NCBI GenBank assembly: GCA_001586965.3
Contig: LUCW03000743.1
Coordinates: forward strand, 40,001 to 81,435
Source: Sphaeroforma sirkka
Lineage: Eukaryota > Opisthokonta > Ichthyosporea > Ichthyophonida
Length of the DNA: 41,435 nt
Direction: 5' to 3'
The notes below the pieces were generated by a model. It was not told the origin of the DNA, ran no database searches, and saw only the letters and a program-made list of their open reading frames with translations. A program made the position numbers and the translations under genes. Positions 1-11,003 of this stretch are shown here, piece by piece (position 1 is the first letter of the stretch; each line of letters starts with the position of its first letter).

Positions 1-1
1 C

Positions 2-205
2 TCCTTTGTGCACAGAATTCCATATAAGTTCCTCTTTTACGTGATGTATAATGGCAACTTCTGTCGTCAGCGGTTCTCCGAAGCGGCCGGAGTTCTTAAT
101 CCAGGTGCTGTCGATAAACGCAGTGGGATGTGCGCACATGTTGTACCATTTCTGTACGTACAAATGCCAATAGATTCAATGCGTGAGCCGATTTCTCTTA
201 ATTAG
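2..205 (+). CDS. C-terminal end of an unrecognised protein (5' part outside window)
   Basis: The frame starting at base 2 is open from the window edge to a TAG at 203-205, giving 68 residues that begin SFVHRIPYKFLFY and end PIDSMREPISLN. The composition is protein-like (mixed hydrophobic and charged, two Cys). It sits tail to tail with the glycosyltransferase gene, whose stop is at 307, which leaves about 100 bp between the two stops. I do not recognise the family. An acceptor-like GCACAG at 9-14 means the left few codons could be intron. The main doubt is whether it is coding at all, because 68 codons can be open by chance. Confidence 0.4.
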   Translation, partial: SFVHRIPYKFLFYVMYNGNFCRQRFSEAAGVLNPGAVDKRSGMCAHVVPFLYVQMPIDSMREPISLN

Positions 206-306
206 AAGGCTATGGCCGCTTCTAATTTTTTTTCGAGGTACAACAAACAGAGTCCTGCGTACAAAACAAGCAAACATTCCATATAACACCATTGTGTTCA
301 AATTCA

Positions 307-1721
307 CTACTCACGATTAAACACGCGCAACAACATTACCGCTTTTCTCCCTAGTTTCATCATCCATAATCCGGACATCTTGTCTTCGTAACCAATTGTG
401 TGGTTGCGTACGTAAGAACTAGTTGCGATGAAATCAAGAGCTACACGAGAGAAACCATAACCTCCACCATTCATGTAGTGACCGTAGTCCATATTGGCAG
501 GTGCTTTGAATTTCCTCCAATCGTCTAGGCTCCAGAGATACTGACATCCAAATATGGCTGGCTTGTCCGAAGGCACTTTATCCAATCGCAGAAATTTTAG
601 TAGCGCGTTCACGCCCAAAACTGAATCCCCATCGATTTTCATGATGTATTTCACAAATGAGTTCGAGTCTTCAGCCTCTCGAGAAAGCATAATGTGCGCA
701 GTGTTCATGAAAGTGAAGGTCTTGCCATGGTCCATGTTCTCCGTACATGGCATGAGTAGAATATCATTAAAAATGTTCTTCTCGTTGGCGAGGTTAGTGG
801 TCGTACTGTTGTCTATGTCACCGTGATTTTCGCATAGTACAAAAATCATACGGACCTGTATTTTAGGTATAAATATATATATATTTGGGTTTAATGTGGA
901 TGATGAAATGGGGGTCATGCTTCACAAGTTATCGACCTGCCCGGTCGGTCACGTATTTCATTTTGAAAATATTTAAATATGTTTACATGGCCCTCAAAGC
1001 TTTACGATTTCCGCTACGACAGATTCTCGATTGTCGGTCGAGACCCAAATTCAGAGGGCCATGAAAAATGATATAAAAACTGCGTTTCCATCAAGATAAT
1101 ACAGTGAATATGTACCATTTGCCCGAATGTATTACATATATGACAACTACTTATCAACGAAATGATACCACACAAGTTATTGTGTGCAAAGAAACAAAAG
1201 TCGTTGAGCAATACCTGGTCCGGAAGCTTTGCAGCCCACGTGTTACGAATACGAGTACGGCGACGAGCTTCGAGCTCACAAGCATGAGAAAACACTCCGA
1301 GTAGCACTGTTCGATTTTTGCTCTGCAACAGCGACACACTCATGTTTTGTGGAAGAGTTATTGCAGGCTCTAAGCGTATTGCTGGCCGCAATTCTTTCGA
1401 CTCTGTTTGTAGGGTTTCTGGTGTAGGCTGGTGTTCTACTTTTATGGACTTATGATGTTTTCTTGTTTCGGTCTGCAGTTCTGCCGTTTCAGGCTCATGT
1501 AGCTGTACTCTTTCAATTGTCGTTCTGCTTTCCATTGGTTCAACGAATGTCAGGTTTGATACCGCAGTCGATAAGCTTTGAAGGTCTGCTGTGCTCGTAG
1601 AATGATATATAGCAGCGTAGTAAACACAGTAAATGCCAATTGCAATCATGAATAGTTTCAATAGATAACCACCATTGTACAGTTGTTTCGAGATCATTAT
1701 ACAGGTCTTAATTAAACTCAC
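307..1721 (-). CDS. GT31-type (beta-1,3-galactosyltransferase-like) type II membrane glycosyltransferase, two exons
   Basis: Exon 1 is 1721-1215 and exon 2 is 855-307. The intron is 1214-856, with donor CAG|GTATTG and acceptor TACAG|GTC, both in phase 0, giving 351 residues. After a short cytoplasmic tail, residues about 20-39 (KLFMIAIGIYCVYY) form a signal anchor, followed by a Ser/Thr/Glu-rich stem. The catalytic part shows the family blocks in order. RIRNTWAAKLPDQ-VRMIFVLCEN spans the splice junction, which confirms the intron. KIDGDSVL (DGD at about 244-246) is the metal-binding DxD. YMNGGGYGFS lies at about 296-305 and the EDKMSG block at about 326-331 matches the family's ED-x-x-G. Enzymes of this family transfer a hexose or HexNAc in beta-1,3 linkage from a UDP-sugar in the Golgi; the exact sugar cannot be read from sequence. 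The intron carries a small repeat element at 987-1062. The gene looks intact. Confidence 0.85.
987..1062. repeat. Short ATGGCCCTC-ended element, deleted copy, inside the glycosyltransferase intron
   Basis: The 76-bp unit begins ATGGCCCTC and ends GAGGGCCAT. Its right half (CGAGACCCAAATTCAGAGGG) is identical to the right end of the element at 2788-2876, and both share TTTACGATTTCCGCTA inside. The left inverted repeat is shortened to nine bases. It has no coding capacity and looks like a MITE-sized non-autonomous repeat. Confidence 0.6.
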
Positions 1722-2787
1722 TCGATATGAGAAAGTCTGTGGCTAAGTTTAAAAATATATATGAAGTAGAGTATGTAAATACGAAAGATTTTATATAAAT
1801 ACAAGAACTGTTACGAATAAAAATCGTTTCTATGGTACCAGAAATGGAAAAGTATACTGTACACCGAGTCACTGATCTGCATCACGTGTATTTACAACAA
1901 GAGACTAAATACATATTTACACAAGAAGAGATACTCAAGACTCATGAGAGCCTCCATTTTTCATCAGAAATGTTTAGACTTTGGCTATGTGAAACTGAAA
2001 ATGATACATCGGTTGTTGTCAGGGTGTATATCCAATCAGAGCTATGGACTATATACATTTACAATAGTTTTATATCTTGTTGTATTATTAATCTCATTGG
2101 CCATTAGTGAATATTTACTGGCACACTGATAGACTTATTTTTAGACTTCGTTTAGATTTTAGTGTGTCTCTGCCTCTCACTCTCAGGCTCAGCTGGTCTC
2201 TGGTCTGAGTCTCAGAATCCCAGGCACAGAGACTCAGACTGCTCGCGACCATATTATCCAGAGGGCCATGAAAAAATCTGCCACACATAAAATGCCTTTC
2301 AAATGTTATACACATGGCTATTGATTAGCAGCTTCAATCATGAATCTGTCACGCATACAATGCCTTTGAAACGCTATACTTGGCTATTGATTAGCAGCTT
2401 TGTTTCAAGTCTTATGTCCAATCAATAGAGGAACAAGGAAGTCGAGACGAGAACAGCCGCTTGAAAGGTAGATTGTACGTCGTACGATGACTCTACAATG
2501 GATGCTGTAGTTTGTTTCTGTCATTTGGCTACGCAGATGCTATATTTTTGTTCCCCCCCGCCATAAAAATGACCACGTGATGGCTACGACATAATCGATT
2601 AATTTGATCGAAATAAAAGTTGGCATCTATCACTACCGTTAGGGCTTCTGCGGCAGTGCGGAAACGCATGTAGCTGATACTGAACGAAGCACGCTATGTA
2701 AATATCTTAACAATATCTTTTGCCGTAATACAATTAGGTGTTCTGTCGATAGCCATGTACAGCGTGCTGTTGTGCTTGTTAATTTCT
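1722..2787. other. Upstream region of the glycosyltransferase; no convincing gene
   Basis: An AT-rich stretch directly upstream of the minus-strand start at 1721 probably contains its promoter. A 91-codon plus-strand frame (1832-2107, MVPEMEKYTVHRVTD...) is open and not low-complexity, but it has no recognised domain and no splice support; I give it about 15% chance of being a gene. From 2150 to 2270 the DNA turns into a CTCAG/CTCTGAG-rich quasi-repeat ending in CAGAGGGCCATGAAAAA, the same end and flank as the copy at 1062. Direct repeats of CTTTGAAACGCTATAC/CTTTCAAATGTTATAC type occur at 2290-2400. Confidence 0.5.
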
Positions 2788-2876
2788 ATGGCTCTCTGAA
2801 TTTGGGTCTGCGCTAAATTTACGATTTCCGCTATGTACGACCTGATTTCTGCTCGAGACCCAAATTCAGAGGGCCA
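2788..2876. mobile_element. MITE-like element with about 22-bp terminal inverted repeats
   Basis: The left end ATGGCTCTCTGAATTTGGGT and the reverse complement of the right end ATGGCCCTCTGAATTTGGGT match at all but one position over about 22 bp, with only some 45 bp between them. The whole 89-bp unit can fold into one hairpin. Related ends occur at 987-1062, about 2271, 4065-4169 and, as an ATGACCCTC variant, near 3515 and 14346. It is too small to code for anything. A target-site duplication is not obvious, though AATT occurs on both sides. Confidence 0.65.
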
Positions 2877-5028
2877 TGCTAATTCATCTTCCGATGTTTT
2901 GGTGAAAAAAAAAAAAGGAAATTAGGGTCTTTTTTTCTAATATAATATTTTGGTTATTTTAAAAAAAACAAAACGAAACAAGATTAAATACAAAATAGAA
3001 AATTTGTAGCAGACCTATAGCCTCTATAATCTATATATAGGGCAGCAATAGTTTTCGTGCCCTGGAAGTTGTCCGGTTTGAATTTCTGGTATATTTTGGC
3101 CTAAACTCTAAATAGCTATTTTTACGTAAAATGTTACCAAATTCTGAAATTCAAAACAAATCCTGATTCAGAGCAATTCTTGTGAGTACTCCTGTCTCCT
3201 GGTCCTTTGCAGAACCAAAACCGACCTCCAAAGTACGTTTTTTTATAATATTTATGCAAATTTCGTAGCTAACGTACAAAACAGTGAAACACAACCTATA
3301 GCCTATAGGCTATACATAACGTAATGCTACAACAAAATTAATTTCACTGCTGGTGTATAAATGCTTTTATTGGCTCCAAAGGTTTGGACAGTTAATTTTA
3401 TATCTTTTTTTCAATAGGATACGCATTATGATTGGCTATCAGGCTTATGGTTATGTAATACAGTACTACGGACGTTAGTCCGTTCAGCTACAATTTCTTT
3501 CTTCTACTACTAGAGAGGGTCATGAAATTACAAGAAATTACAATGTACAATTGTACAATGTACAATTGTACATACCCAAAACTGGCCCTCAGGGTCGTCT
3601 TTCAGTCTCAGTCTCTTAGAGAGTCAGACTCGGGTCTCAAGGTCTCAGTCTCTCAGACAATCTCAACTCTCATAAATACCCGCCTGCACCTCAGCCCTCA
3701 GGGCTCAGACCTAAGACTAATAAGAGTCTCAGACCAATATATATATTATTTGGGGCGGAATTTAGACGGGAACCACAGTATTTTCAAAATAACAAATAAA
3801 AAAACAAATGAAAACAACGTTTAAAAAAAGATAAATATATGAACGAAATTTACTCGTTTATTTAAACTTTTTAAACCGGCATGAGAACCAGACCGTCCAG
3901 TACTCCTCACTGCCCCAGGCCCAGAATCCAGACGACTGAGTCGGAGTGAGTCCAAGGACTTCCAGGAGTCCAGGGAGCCCAGGCACAGGCATACAGCTGT
4001 TTTTATGTGTTTTGTATTAAAAAAAAACAAATAAATAAAAAACAAAATTCTCGCGCACTATCATATGGCCCTCAAATGATTTTCTGTCCCGCTCTGTAGT
4101 CTGGGACTCTGGGTCGCTGAGGCCTATCTATCCCAGACTCTGGATAAACGGTTCATTGGGAGAGGCCATTTTTCATCAAGCGACAACTTCTCTAGAGAAA
4201 TAGGGTCATATAAAAGATTATGCTACATTTAAAAAAAAGAAATATATTTCTATTTCAACGAATATTATTTGGATACAGAATTCTTACCGAACAAAAAATA
4301 CGCATATATTAGACATTATGCGTATTATCATTGATATAGTACTTTTGATTTGATCTTCAGCCAATTGATTTGACTTTAAGACTTCCAAAAATGATATGTG
4401 CCATAGATTTGGTATAGGCAGTTATGATTATTCATTTCTTCGGAATCGTGGACTCCGAAGGAGAGCGTGTAGCCTGTAGGGGGGCTCCCGCCCAGCCATT
4501 TCATCATCCAGTGCCACCAGTGGGCCATGTATTGTTATTTGGTTATTGTTTTTTTTTAAAACAAAACTAAGAAAAACATAATGTACATTGTACGGTGAGT
4601 CGATGATCATCAGATCATGTGGGACTAGGTGACCGACTTGTTTATAAGTAATCACATACATTTTGTATTTATCAAATATTATATAGTAAAGCTTTCATGG
4701 AGGCCTTCCACTTCGCATAACAGCGAAGTGTTTAAGGTCAATGCGCGTTTAAAATCCTAATCACTTTTGATCGAAATCATTACTTGCGTAGCACAAAGGT
4801 TTTTGTTTTTGTATAAGTTTTGTGTCCACGAGTTCGGTCACGAACCGATCAACGGTGTACACTATTCTAACTATTTATTCGTAGAATAGTGTTCTGAATC
4901 TCGCTATAGTTCTCCACCCAGTGTTCAATGCTGATATTTTAACGCACTTCCGATACATGTTTCTATGCCACTTGATTTGAAGTGTATAAGAGCTAGATCG
5001 AGTGCTTCCGTGGTAGATATTTACCGAC
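2877..5028. other. Repeat-rich intergenic stretch; probable promoter of the 5029 gene at its right end
   Basis: No gene is supported. It contains A/T runs of the AAAACAAAA type, islands of degenerate GACTC/CAGTC sequence (3590-3740, 3880-4000) and another ATGGCCCTC-ended unit (4065-4169). About 300 bp before the ATG at 5029 the texture becomes non-repetitive, as expected for a promoter and leader. I see no clear TATA box. Confidence 0.5.
4065..4169. repeat. Third copy of the ATGGCCCTC-ended element, diverged
   Basis: The 105-bp unit starts ATGGCCCTC and ends GAGAGGCCAT. Only the outer nine or so bases are inverted repeats, and the interior is CTGGGACTCTGGGTC-like low-complexity DNA. It is assigned by its ends only, so it is less certain than the copy at 2788. 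Confidence 0.35.
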
Positions 5029-8004
5029 ATGTGCACGTCAAATTCCAATAGCGCTTCTACCGGACAAACACAACAGAATAGATACACCCACAGAGAAGAA
5101 GAGTCCCCTCTTTCTCGAGAAGACAGTGCGGATGCAAGCGGACCTACTGTTCCCGATATAGCGTGCTGTGTGCTACATGACCACCCGTACGCCGTGCCCG
5201 ATTTTCAACGGGGAATATTCACCCCACCGCCTTCAGAGCCTCTCTCTCCCATATCTACGAGCGCCTTTGATTTGAGAATCGGAACTGAGGTCTCTATCAG
5301 TGAACGGATTGACTCTAGAAATGACTCTAATTGTGTAGTATTAGTGACTGATGGCAACGGGGAATTGTTCGACATTGTGAATTCGACAGTGAATGTGAAT
5401 GCTACGCACGGCAACCGTATGGAAAGGAATCACGGGGTGGTAATCGTGCCCTACGCGAGCAACAGTAGCATGAGTGTTACACAAGATAACGTAGATCACA
5501 CCGAAATGGGACTCCAAAAAGCAAATGGGGATATGCACAAATCGATTGAAGACATGACAAGCTACGCCGAAGACTCAGATAAGGGGCGACCAAGTAAAGG
5601 CAAAGGGAGTATGGGAATGGCAGACTCTGGTGTAGTTGAGAACACTATTTCTTTGCAGAGCGTATCTAAAGAGACTTTAGGTGTGGAGACTGAGGCTGTC
5701 ACATCTATAAAGGGTGTGAGTGCGATACTGAACACGACTAGGTTGGCTACTGTAGATGCCAATACAGATAGGGAAGATGAAGAGGGTACATGTGTCAGAC
5801 GTAGTACTGAAATGAACACAAATAGACAAGTAGTGCAAAGCCGTGAAACTGCAATCTCTGTGGATGCGCGCGCAGAACGACTCACTCGTGCACAACCACA
5901 TTTGCCGTCATTGACATACACACCGCCTGCAGGACACTCAAACAAGCGAGCACAGCTAATAGATGATACAAGCAATGCAAATGTCAGTGAAGTACCGGCC
6001 GAAAGCACGAATGATACAACTGATATACTACCCCGATTGCCAGGTAGAACAAAGGGCGATGCGAGCGAGGTGGCTGGTAATGTAAGAAGTATTACAGAAC
6101 AACGAGTACCCATTCTGACCTCCACCTTGACTCTGACTTCGGTAGCCGAGGCAGCGGCCCGTGCTCGTGCACGTCGCAAACGGGAGAGAGAGAGACAACC
6201 ATCAGTGACAGATAAATCCCATGTGCGCATTTCCACAAAGATCAGTGTGGCTTGTCAAACAACTGATAATGCGGAATACATGACCTGGACTTATGCTAAA
6301 CCGCAGCAAGGTCGAAGGAGAGATATGGTTGAGGTACTTGGCCCGGGTATGGTGAACGCGGAGTATGAGTACTTGTTACGCGTGCGGGAGAATCTCTCTA
6401 AGTATGTTCAGAGTAAACGGAGAAATGTCGACTGTGAGAGCAGGGCCAGTGGGACAAGGAAGAGGGTCCGCATAGACCCGCCTCACGGTTTTGAGCAGGG
6501 AGATATGCAAAGCGGATATGCACACAGCAACGAATGTTCTTGTGCAGCGAACCCTGTACGTACTCAAGCCCACGAGAATGACGCATCTCACAGAGAAGCG
6601 CGAACGTGTAACACACTGAAGGGAACAACGTATGTTCTGGGGCGAACTCGCTCGGCCAGTCCACCATGCAAACAAACACGGGCGCCGGATGAAGCCGCTG
6701 ATATACTCACAGGGGTCGTACCTACTGCGAATAACCGTACAGTATGCATACCCACCCCTACACCGATGTCGGATGATAGGGACAATAACGGCAAGCGTAA
6801 AAATGCTAAGAGTGCCAAAGGACCCGTGGATGTGACGGACAAGATGCTGAGAAAGCATGAGAGTGCGAAATTGATAGAGAAGAATCGACGCCACCGTCAG
6901 CACCTAGAGTTTGTGCAGTTGGAAAGAGCCAGCATGGGTGAATGTCACGCCTGTGTGTACCGAACTATTCCAGCTAAAGGAACCATAGCTACCGGATATA
7001 GTAGTATTAGTAAGAGTGCTCGCGCTGCCAAACGTGTAAAGCCTGCCACGAAAGGGACCTCCGTAGTTCAAAAGTTTGGTGCTGGTCAGAAAAAGGAATT
7101 GCCTAGTGTTTCAATAGAAGAATGTGGCAGTTCAGCTACAAGTGCAAGTGCACAGGCTTCTAGCGTTCGTACCAATGGTGCGACCACCGATGTCAGCACA
7201 ATACGAGTGGATGATACGCGAACGATTCTGGGCAGAGATCGACGTGTGGTTAGGGGCCATCAAGACCATACTATGCACGAAACTACTGGTATTACCAAAG
7301 GCATGGCTCGTTCGGATAAGAGTACTATAGCTTATACGGATGACGACGATTTGGCGCCCGAAAGTCACGGATATAGCGCATTACATGAGATCGGGTGCGG
7401 CCTCAGCGAGGGCTCACATACCACAGGAGCGGACAACTCGAAGGAGGGCACACACGCGGCACGCCAGACTAATTCTGAGCGTGCGAACACGTTAAAACTA
7501 GTTGCAGCAGCGAATATGAACATCACAAATAGGGATGGAACTATGGACGTACATACGTTCAGTTTGAATGAATCTGAGGACATACACACCACAGAAATGA
7601 ATGTACCTGTAAACGTGCGCACCGCCAGTGTGAATGACTCTGTAGACGCACGTACGATAAGATTAAGGGAGCTAGCAGGAGGCGATTGCCAAACTAAACG
7701 GTGTTCTCGCAATAAGACTTCACCTATGTACCCCAGCGAAGCCTTAGCTGAACTACGCGCGAATCTACTCCAAGCCACTCTGGATCTGTCTATAAATAGA
7801 ATTGCACAGCTGAGAGATCGATCCGGAGAGCTGATACAGAAGAAAATAGATGCTAAGTCGGCATTGCGTCAGAGAAAGACGCGACTGGTATGTGTATAAA
7901 GATCGGATTCAGCATAGAATAGACGCGTCTGCAAAGATGCAACAAACAAATTTACACATATATGTATACGAGCGTGTGTACATGATACATAGATAGAGAG
8001 AACG

Positions 8005-8103
<99 letters not shown>

Positions 8104-8280
8104 TACACACATATGTGTGTGTATGCATGTGTGCATATGTATGTATGTATATATTATATATATATATATATATACATATTATATATGTGTGTGTGGTTTT
8201 GTGTGTGTATGCATATGCATATACATTGTATATATCATATTATTGCATACATACATATATATATATAATTATATATATGC

Positions 8281-8319
<39 letters not shown>

Positions 8320-8325
8320 CGTATA

Positions 8326-8356
<31 letters not shown>

Positions 8357-8534
8357 CTTATATATATAAGCATGTATTTATATTCATATATATATATATA
8401 TTATATACCCTATATTGATATATATATATATATACCATTTCAATATAACCTTTATTATATATCTTCACATATCTCATACTTTTTTTATATTTTTTTATAC
8501 ATTCCCTATCTGGGAGACTCTTTCTCTCTTCTCC

Positions 8535-8580
<46 letters not shown>

Positions 8581-8792
8581 ATGTATATATGTATGTGTGT
8601 ATTTTGCGTATATAAATTTGCATTATTCATGCATATATATATATATATATATATTATTGTGTGTATTTGCGTATATAAATTTGCATATTCATATATATAT
8701 ATATATATATGTCTGTATGTTGATTTGTATATATATACACACATATATATATATTGCTATCGCTACCTCTATCAATCCATATATGCATAGAA

Positions 8793-8840
<48 letters not shown>

Positions 8841-8969
8841 TTGTTTGTTTGTGTCTGTTGTGTGTGTGTGTGTGAATATATATATATATATATATATATC
8901 ATGTCTTAATATTCGTTATATATATATATATATAAACGTATTTGTTTACTCTAAATGTTCAGTATACGT

Positions 8970-9019
<50 letters not shown>

Positions 9020-9154
9020 TCGTAACTATCAATTTACATATCTTGATATAAAAATATTTACTGTACTGTTGTTTATTTGGTGATTTTTTTTTTCACGCGA
9101 TCTTCTTTTGAACAATTGTGATATTTACAGGAGACGTTACAGCGTAAGAAGTAG
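5029..9154 (+). CDS. Unrecognised about 960-residue low-complexity protein with C-terminal coiled coil; two exons
   Basis: Exon 1 (5029-7887) is a single open frame of 953 codons. The frame would run only three more codons past 7887, but a consensus donor CTG|GTATGT is there. The next good acceptor (ATATTTACAG, ending 9130) continues it in phase with ETLQRKK and a stop at 9154. That extends the C-terminal heptad-like helix ([32 protein letters not shown]) without a break. Other visible features are PPPSEPLSP near residues 65-75, an Arg/Ala-rich basic helix at about 371-395 ([14 protein letters not shown]) that could be a nuclear signal, a basic helix at about 605-635 ([15 protein letters not shown]), and four degenerate 11-12-residue repeats at about 840-885. 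The rest is Ser/Thr/Asn-rich and likely disordered. No catalytic domain is seen. Nuclear or cytoskeletal scaffolding is a guess only. AATAAA follows at 9530. Confidence 0.75.
8008..9013. repeat. (TA)n / (TG)n microsatellite cluster filling the intron of the 5029 gene
   Basis: About ten runs of TA dinucleotides are mixed with TG, TATG and TTTG tracts; the longest is about 90 bp at 8008-8097. A short imperfect repeat (GTGTATTTTGCGTATATAAATTTGCAT type) occurs at 8596-8630 and 8658-8690. The cluster lies wholly inside the intron 7888-9130. Long open frames here encode only Ile-Tyr runs and are artefacts. Confidence 0.9.
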
Positions 9155-9529
9155 GCTGATCGGAGCACTCAAAAGTATTGCTGATCTGGTTGCTTATTAA
9201 CCAAAACCTACAATGGCGTCTTATTCGTGAACACTTTCGTCATTCGGACTAAGGAAGGCGAAACCTGTGTACGCTCCCACACTAGCAGGGGGATGAAATA
9301 TACATCTATATGGTTAGTATATGGCCTTCAGATCATGAAAAAAAATGAAGGGAGCGCGCACATATTCTTCAAGAATTTTAATTAAGGGACTTCGTCTTTC
9401 TTGCCGTACTGCCTGCGTGTGATATGTGTAAGCGATGCTATACTAGAAGGCTATAATATGTGCATATTCTCAGACGTAATAAGTGCAGTTCTTGGGTACA
9501 GCTTCTGGTTGCGGTCAACGCTGTCGTTT

Positions 9530-9535
9530 AATAAA
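9530..9535 (+). terminator. Candidate polyadenylation signal AATAAA for the 5029 gene
   Basis: AATAAA lies about 375 bp after the proposed stop at 9154, in non-repetitive DNA and before the next repeat zone. It is the first clear signal on this strand downstream of the stop. Confidence 0.4.
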
Positions 9536-10601
9536 GTGCTGTAATGGTGCGGGATGAGCAACGCAGCTAAATAATAATAGGGGGATTTTTGCACCAGTTC
9601 TAAAAGTCTTGAGCTTGTTGACAAGTGCTTATACTAGGAGAAGACCTATGCAAGGTTGAAAAGTCTCGAGGCTGTTGAGAAGTGCTTGAAAACAGTGACA
9701 ACGCGTAAATGCATGCGTTTTAAAACGTTTCTGTTCAGAAGGTTGGTGTGCGCGTTCCAATCCTTTCTGAGTACATCTACATACGTTGCCAATATGAGAG
9801 TATGGCAGCAAAAATCATGTAGTTTTATATGTTTTTGTCTTGATTTTGATGTTCGGCTCGGGGTTTGTTCGCGGTTTCAAATCACCTTTATTTATTATAT
9901 ATAAAAGAGTAATTAAACCTTTTACTGATTGTGATGGTCTTTAAAAAATTAAAAATAATTAAGCTCCATTCCATTCATTCATCGAAGAATATTTATTGAT
10001 ATTTATTTGGTGGCCAGGCATCAAGCATGAAGCATCAGGGCATGTGTTTCCCTGAATCTCTGAACGAGTGAAATCATGAAATAAAAATATTAAAAATAGC
10101 TCCACAGGTGACACAGCCCGACAGGGCCCACCAGTACCCCTGAGCTACCATGTCATTATTATGTAACGATCTGTACGTTTTCTTATTGTATTTTGGGAAA
10201 GCACATGATTCTTTTTTCTTAATTAAGAATCTGAACCCAATTCCTATTAATCCTTTACCCAAAATCGGCAGAATCCAAAACTTAAACCCATTTTTTTCGC
10301 TACGTGAATATTAATTAAGAATAAGATACTAATCGTGTCAAAGCGGTGGTACTTAATAAATTCCTCATGCGTACTTCCTATTTCTTAATTAAGCCAATTT
10401 TTTGTTTCAAGATAATTTCTTAATAATGAACGACATATTAAGTGAGATAACATTCATATTTCTTAAAAAAATATTATTTGGCGCTTGTGTACACGACTAC
10501 ACATGTGATGAAGATCTTACCACTACGAATAAGTAATTAAATACATACTAAAATACAACTTTAACAGATCACAACTTCAAAGCTGTGCTCAGTATAAATC
10601 A
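9536..10601. other. Intergenic, no gene seen; one imperfect direct repeat
   Basis: A degenerate direct repeat of about 57 bp spacing is seen (AAAAGTCTTGAGCTTGTTGA at about 9602 and AAAAGTCTCGAGGCTGTTGA at about 9659). From 10190 onward the palindromic motif TTCTTAATTAAGAA and its halves recur (about 10217, 10306, 10383), a texture that continues to about 11250 around the BED-like ORF. Confidence 0.45.
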
Positions 10602-10964
10602 TCAATAACTATTCACAACGAACAAGTAGGACAAGATTATAGCATGGCCAGTGGACGAAATCTTTTGATTCCATGAGTAAGTTTTAGTGTTGTCGCAATA
10701 CCTGCAGGTAGCTTTGTTGCAATCGTCATCGTCAACCTTAAACTTTGTGGCTGCGAAATTTAGTTTTTGTTCTTTTGTTATCCCTCGATAAAGTTTCAAA
10801 CAACTATACTGGCTTGCATCGTCAATAGCATCAATGTTAATCGGCTGCATCCTCTTGATAGAGGATCGCACATTATCTGATTTTCGCACACTCTTTTCAG
10901 AGGGGGTAATGGTGTCAGTATCGGTAGCTGTTGTTCGCCCAGTGCCGTCACTTTTCTCCGCCAT
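10602..10964 (-). CDS. Small BED-type zinc-finger-like protein, probably a DNA-transposon (hAT-like) remnant
   Basis: The open frame gives 120 residues from the ATG at 10964 (MAEKSDGTGR...). An upstream in-frame ATG at 11003 would add 13. I prefer 10964 because a TATA-like TATATAAATA on the opposite strand sits at about 11010-11019. Near the C-terminus, KFKVDDDDCNKATCRYC followed by SWNQKISSTGH resembles the first half of a BED finger (hydrophobic, then C-x2-C, then a helix with His). BED fingers sit at the N-terminus of hAT transposases. The second zinc ligand pair is incomplete and no transposase core or RNase-H fold follows, so this is either a truncated remnant or a small domesticated protein. 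Repeated TTAATTAAGAA motifs on both sides (10190-11250) may be what is left of the element. Family assignment is tentative. Confidence 0.4.
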   Translation of the reverse strand: MAEKSDGTGRTTATDTDTITPSEKSVRKSDNVRSSIKRMQPINIDAIDDASQYSCLKLYRGITKEQKLNFAATKFKVDDDDCNKATCRYCDNTKTYSWNQKISSTGHAIILSYLFVVNSY

Positions 10965-11003
10965 ACTTACATTCACTTCTACACTTCTACGCCCAATGCA
11001 CAA

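Noticed and set aside
5205-7778. Several antisense frames of 60-220 codons under the 5029 gene
   Set aside because: They are shadows of one long sense frame; none has family motifs.
7869-9051. Many open frames encoding Ile-Tyr repeats on both strands
   Set aside because: They are translations of (TA)n DNA inside an intron; the same holds for frames in 16450-17320, 29050-30090, 30900-31440 and 39960-40250.
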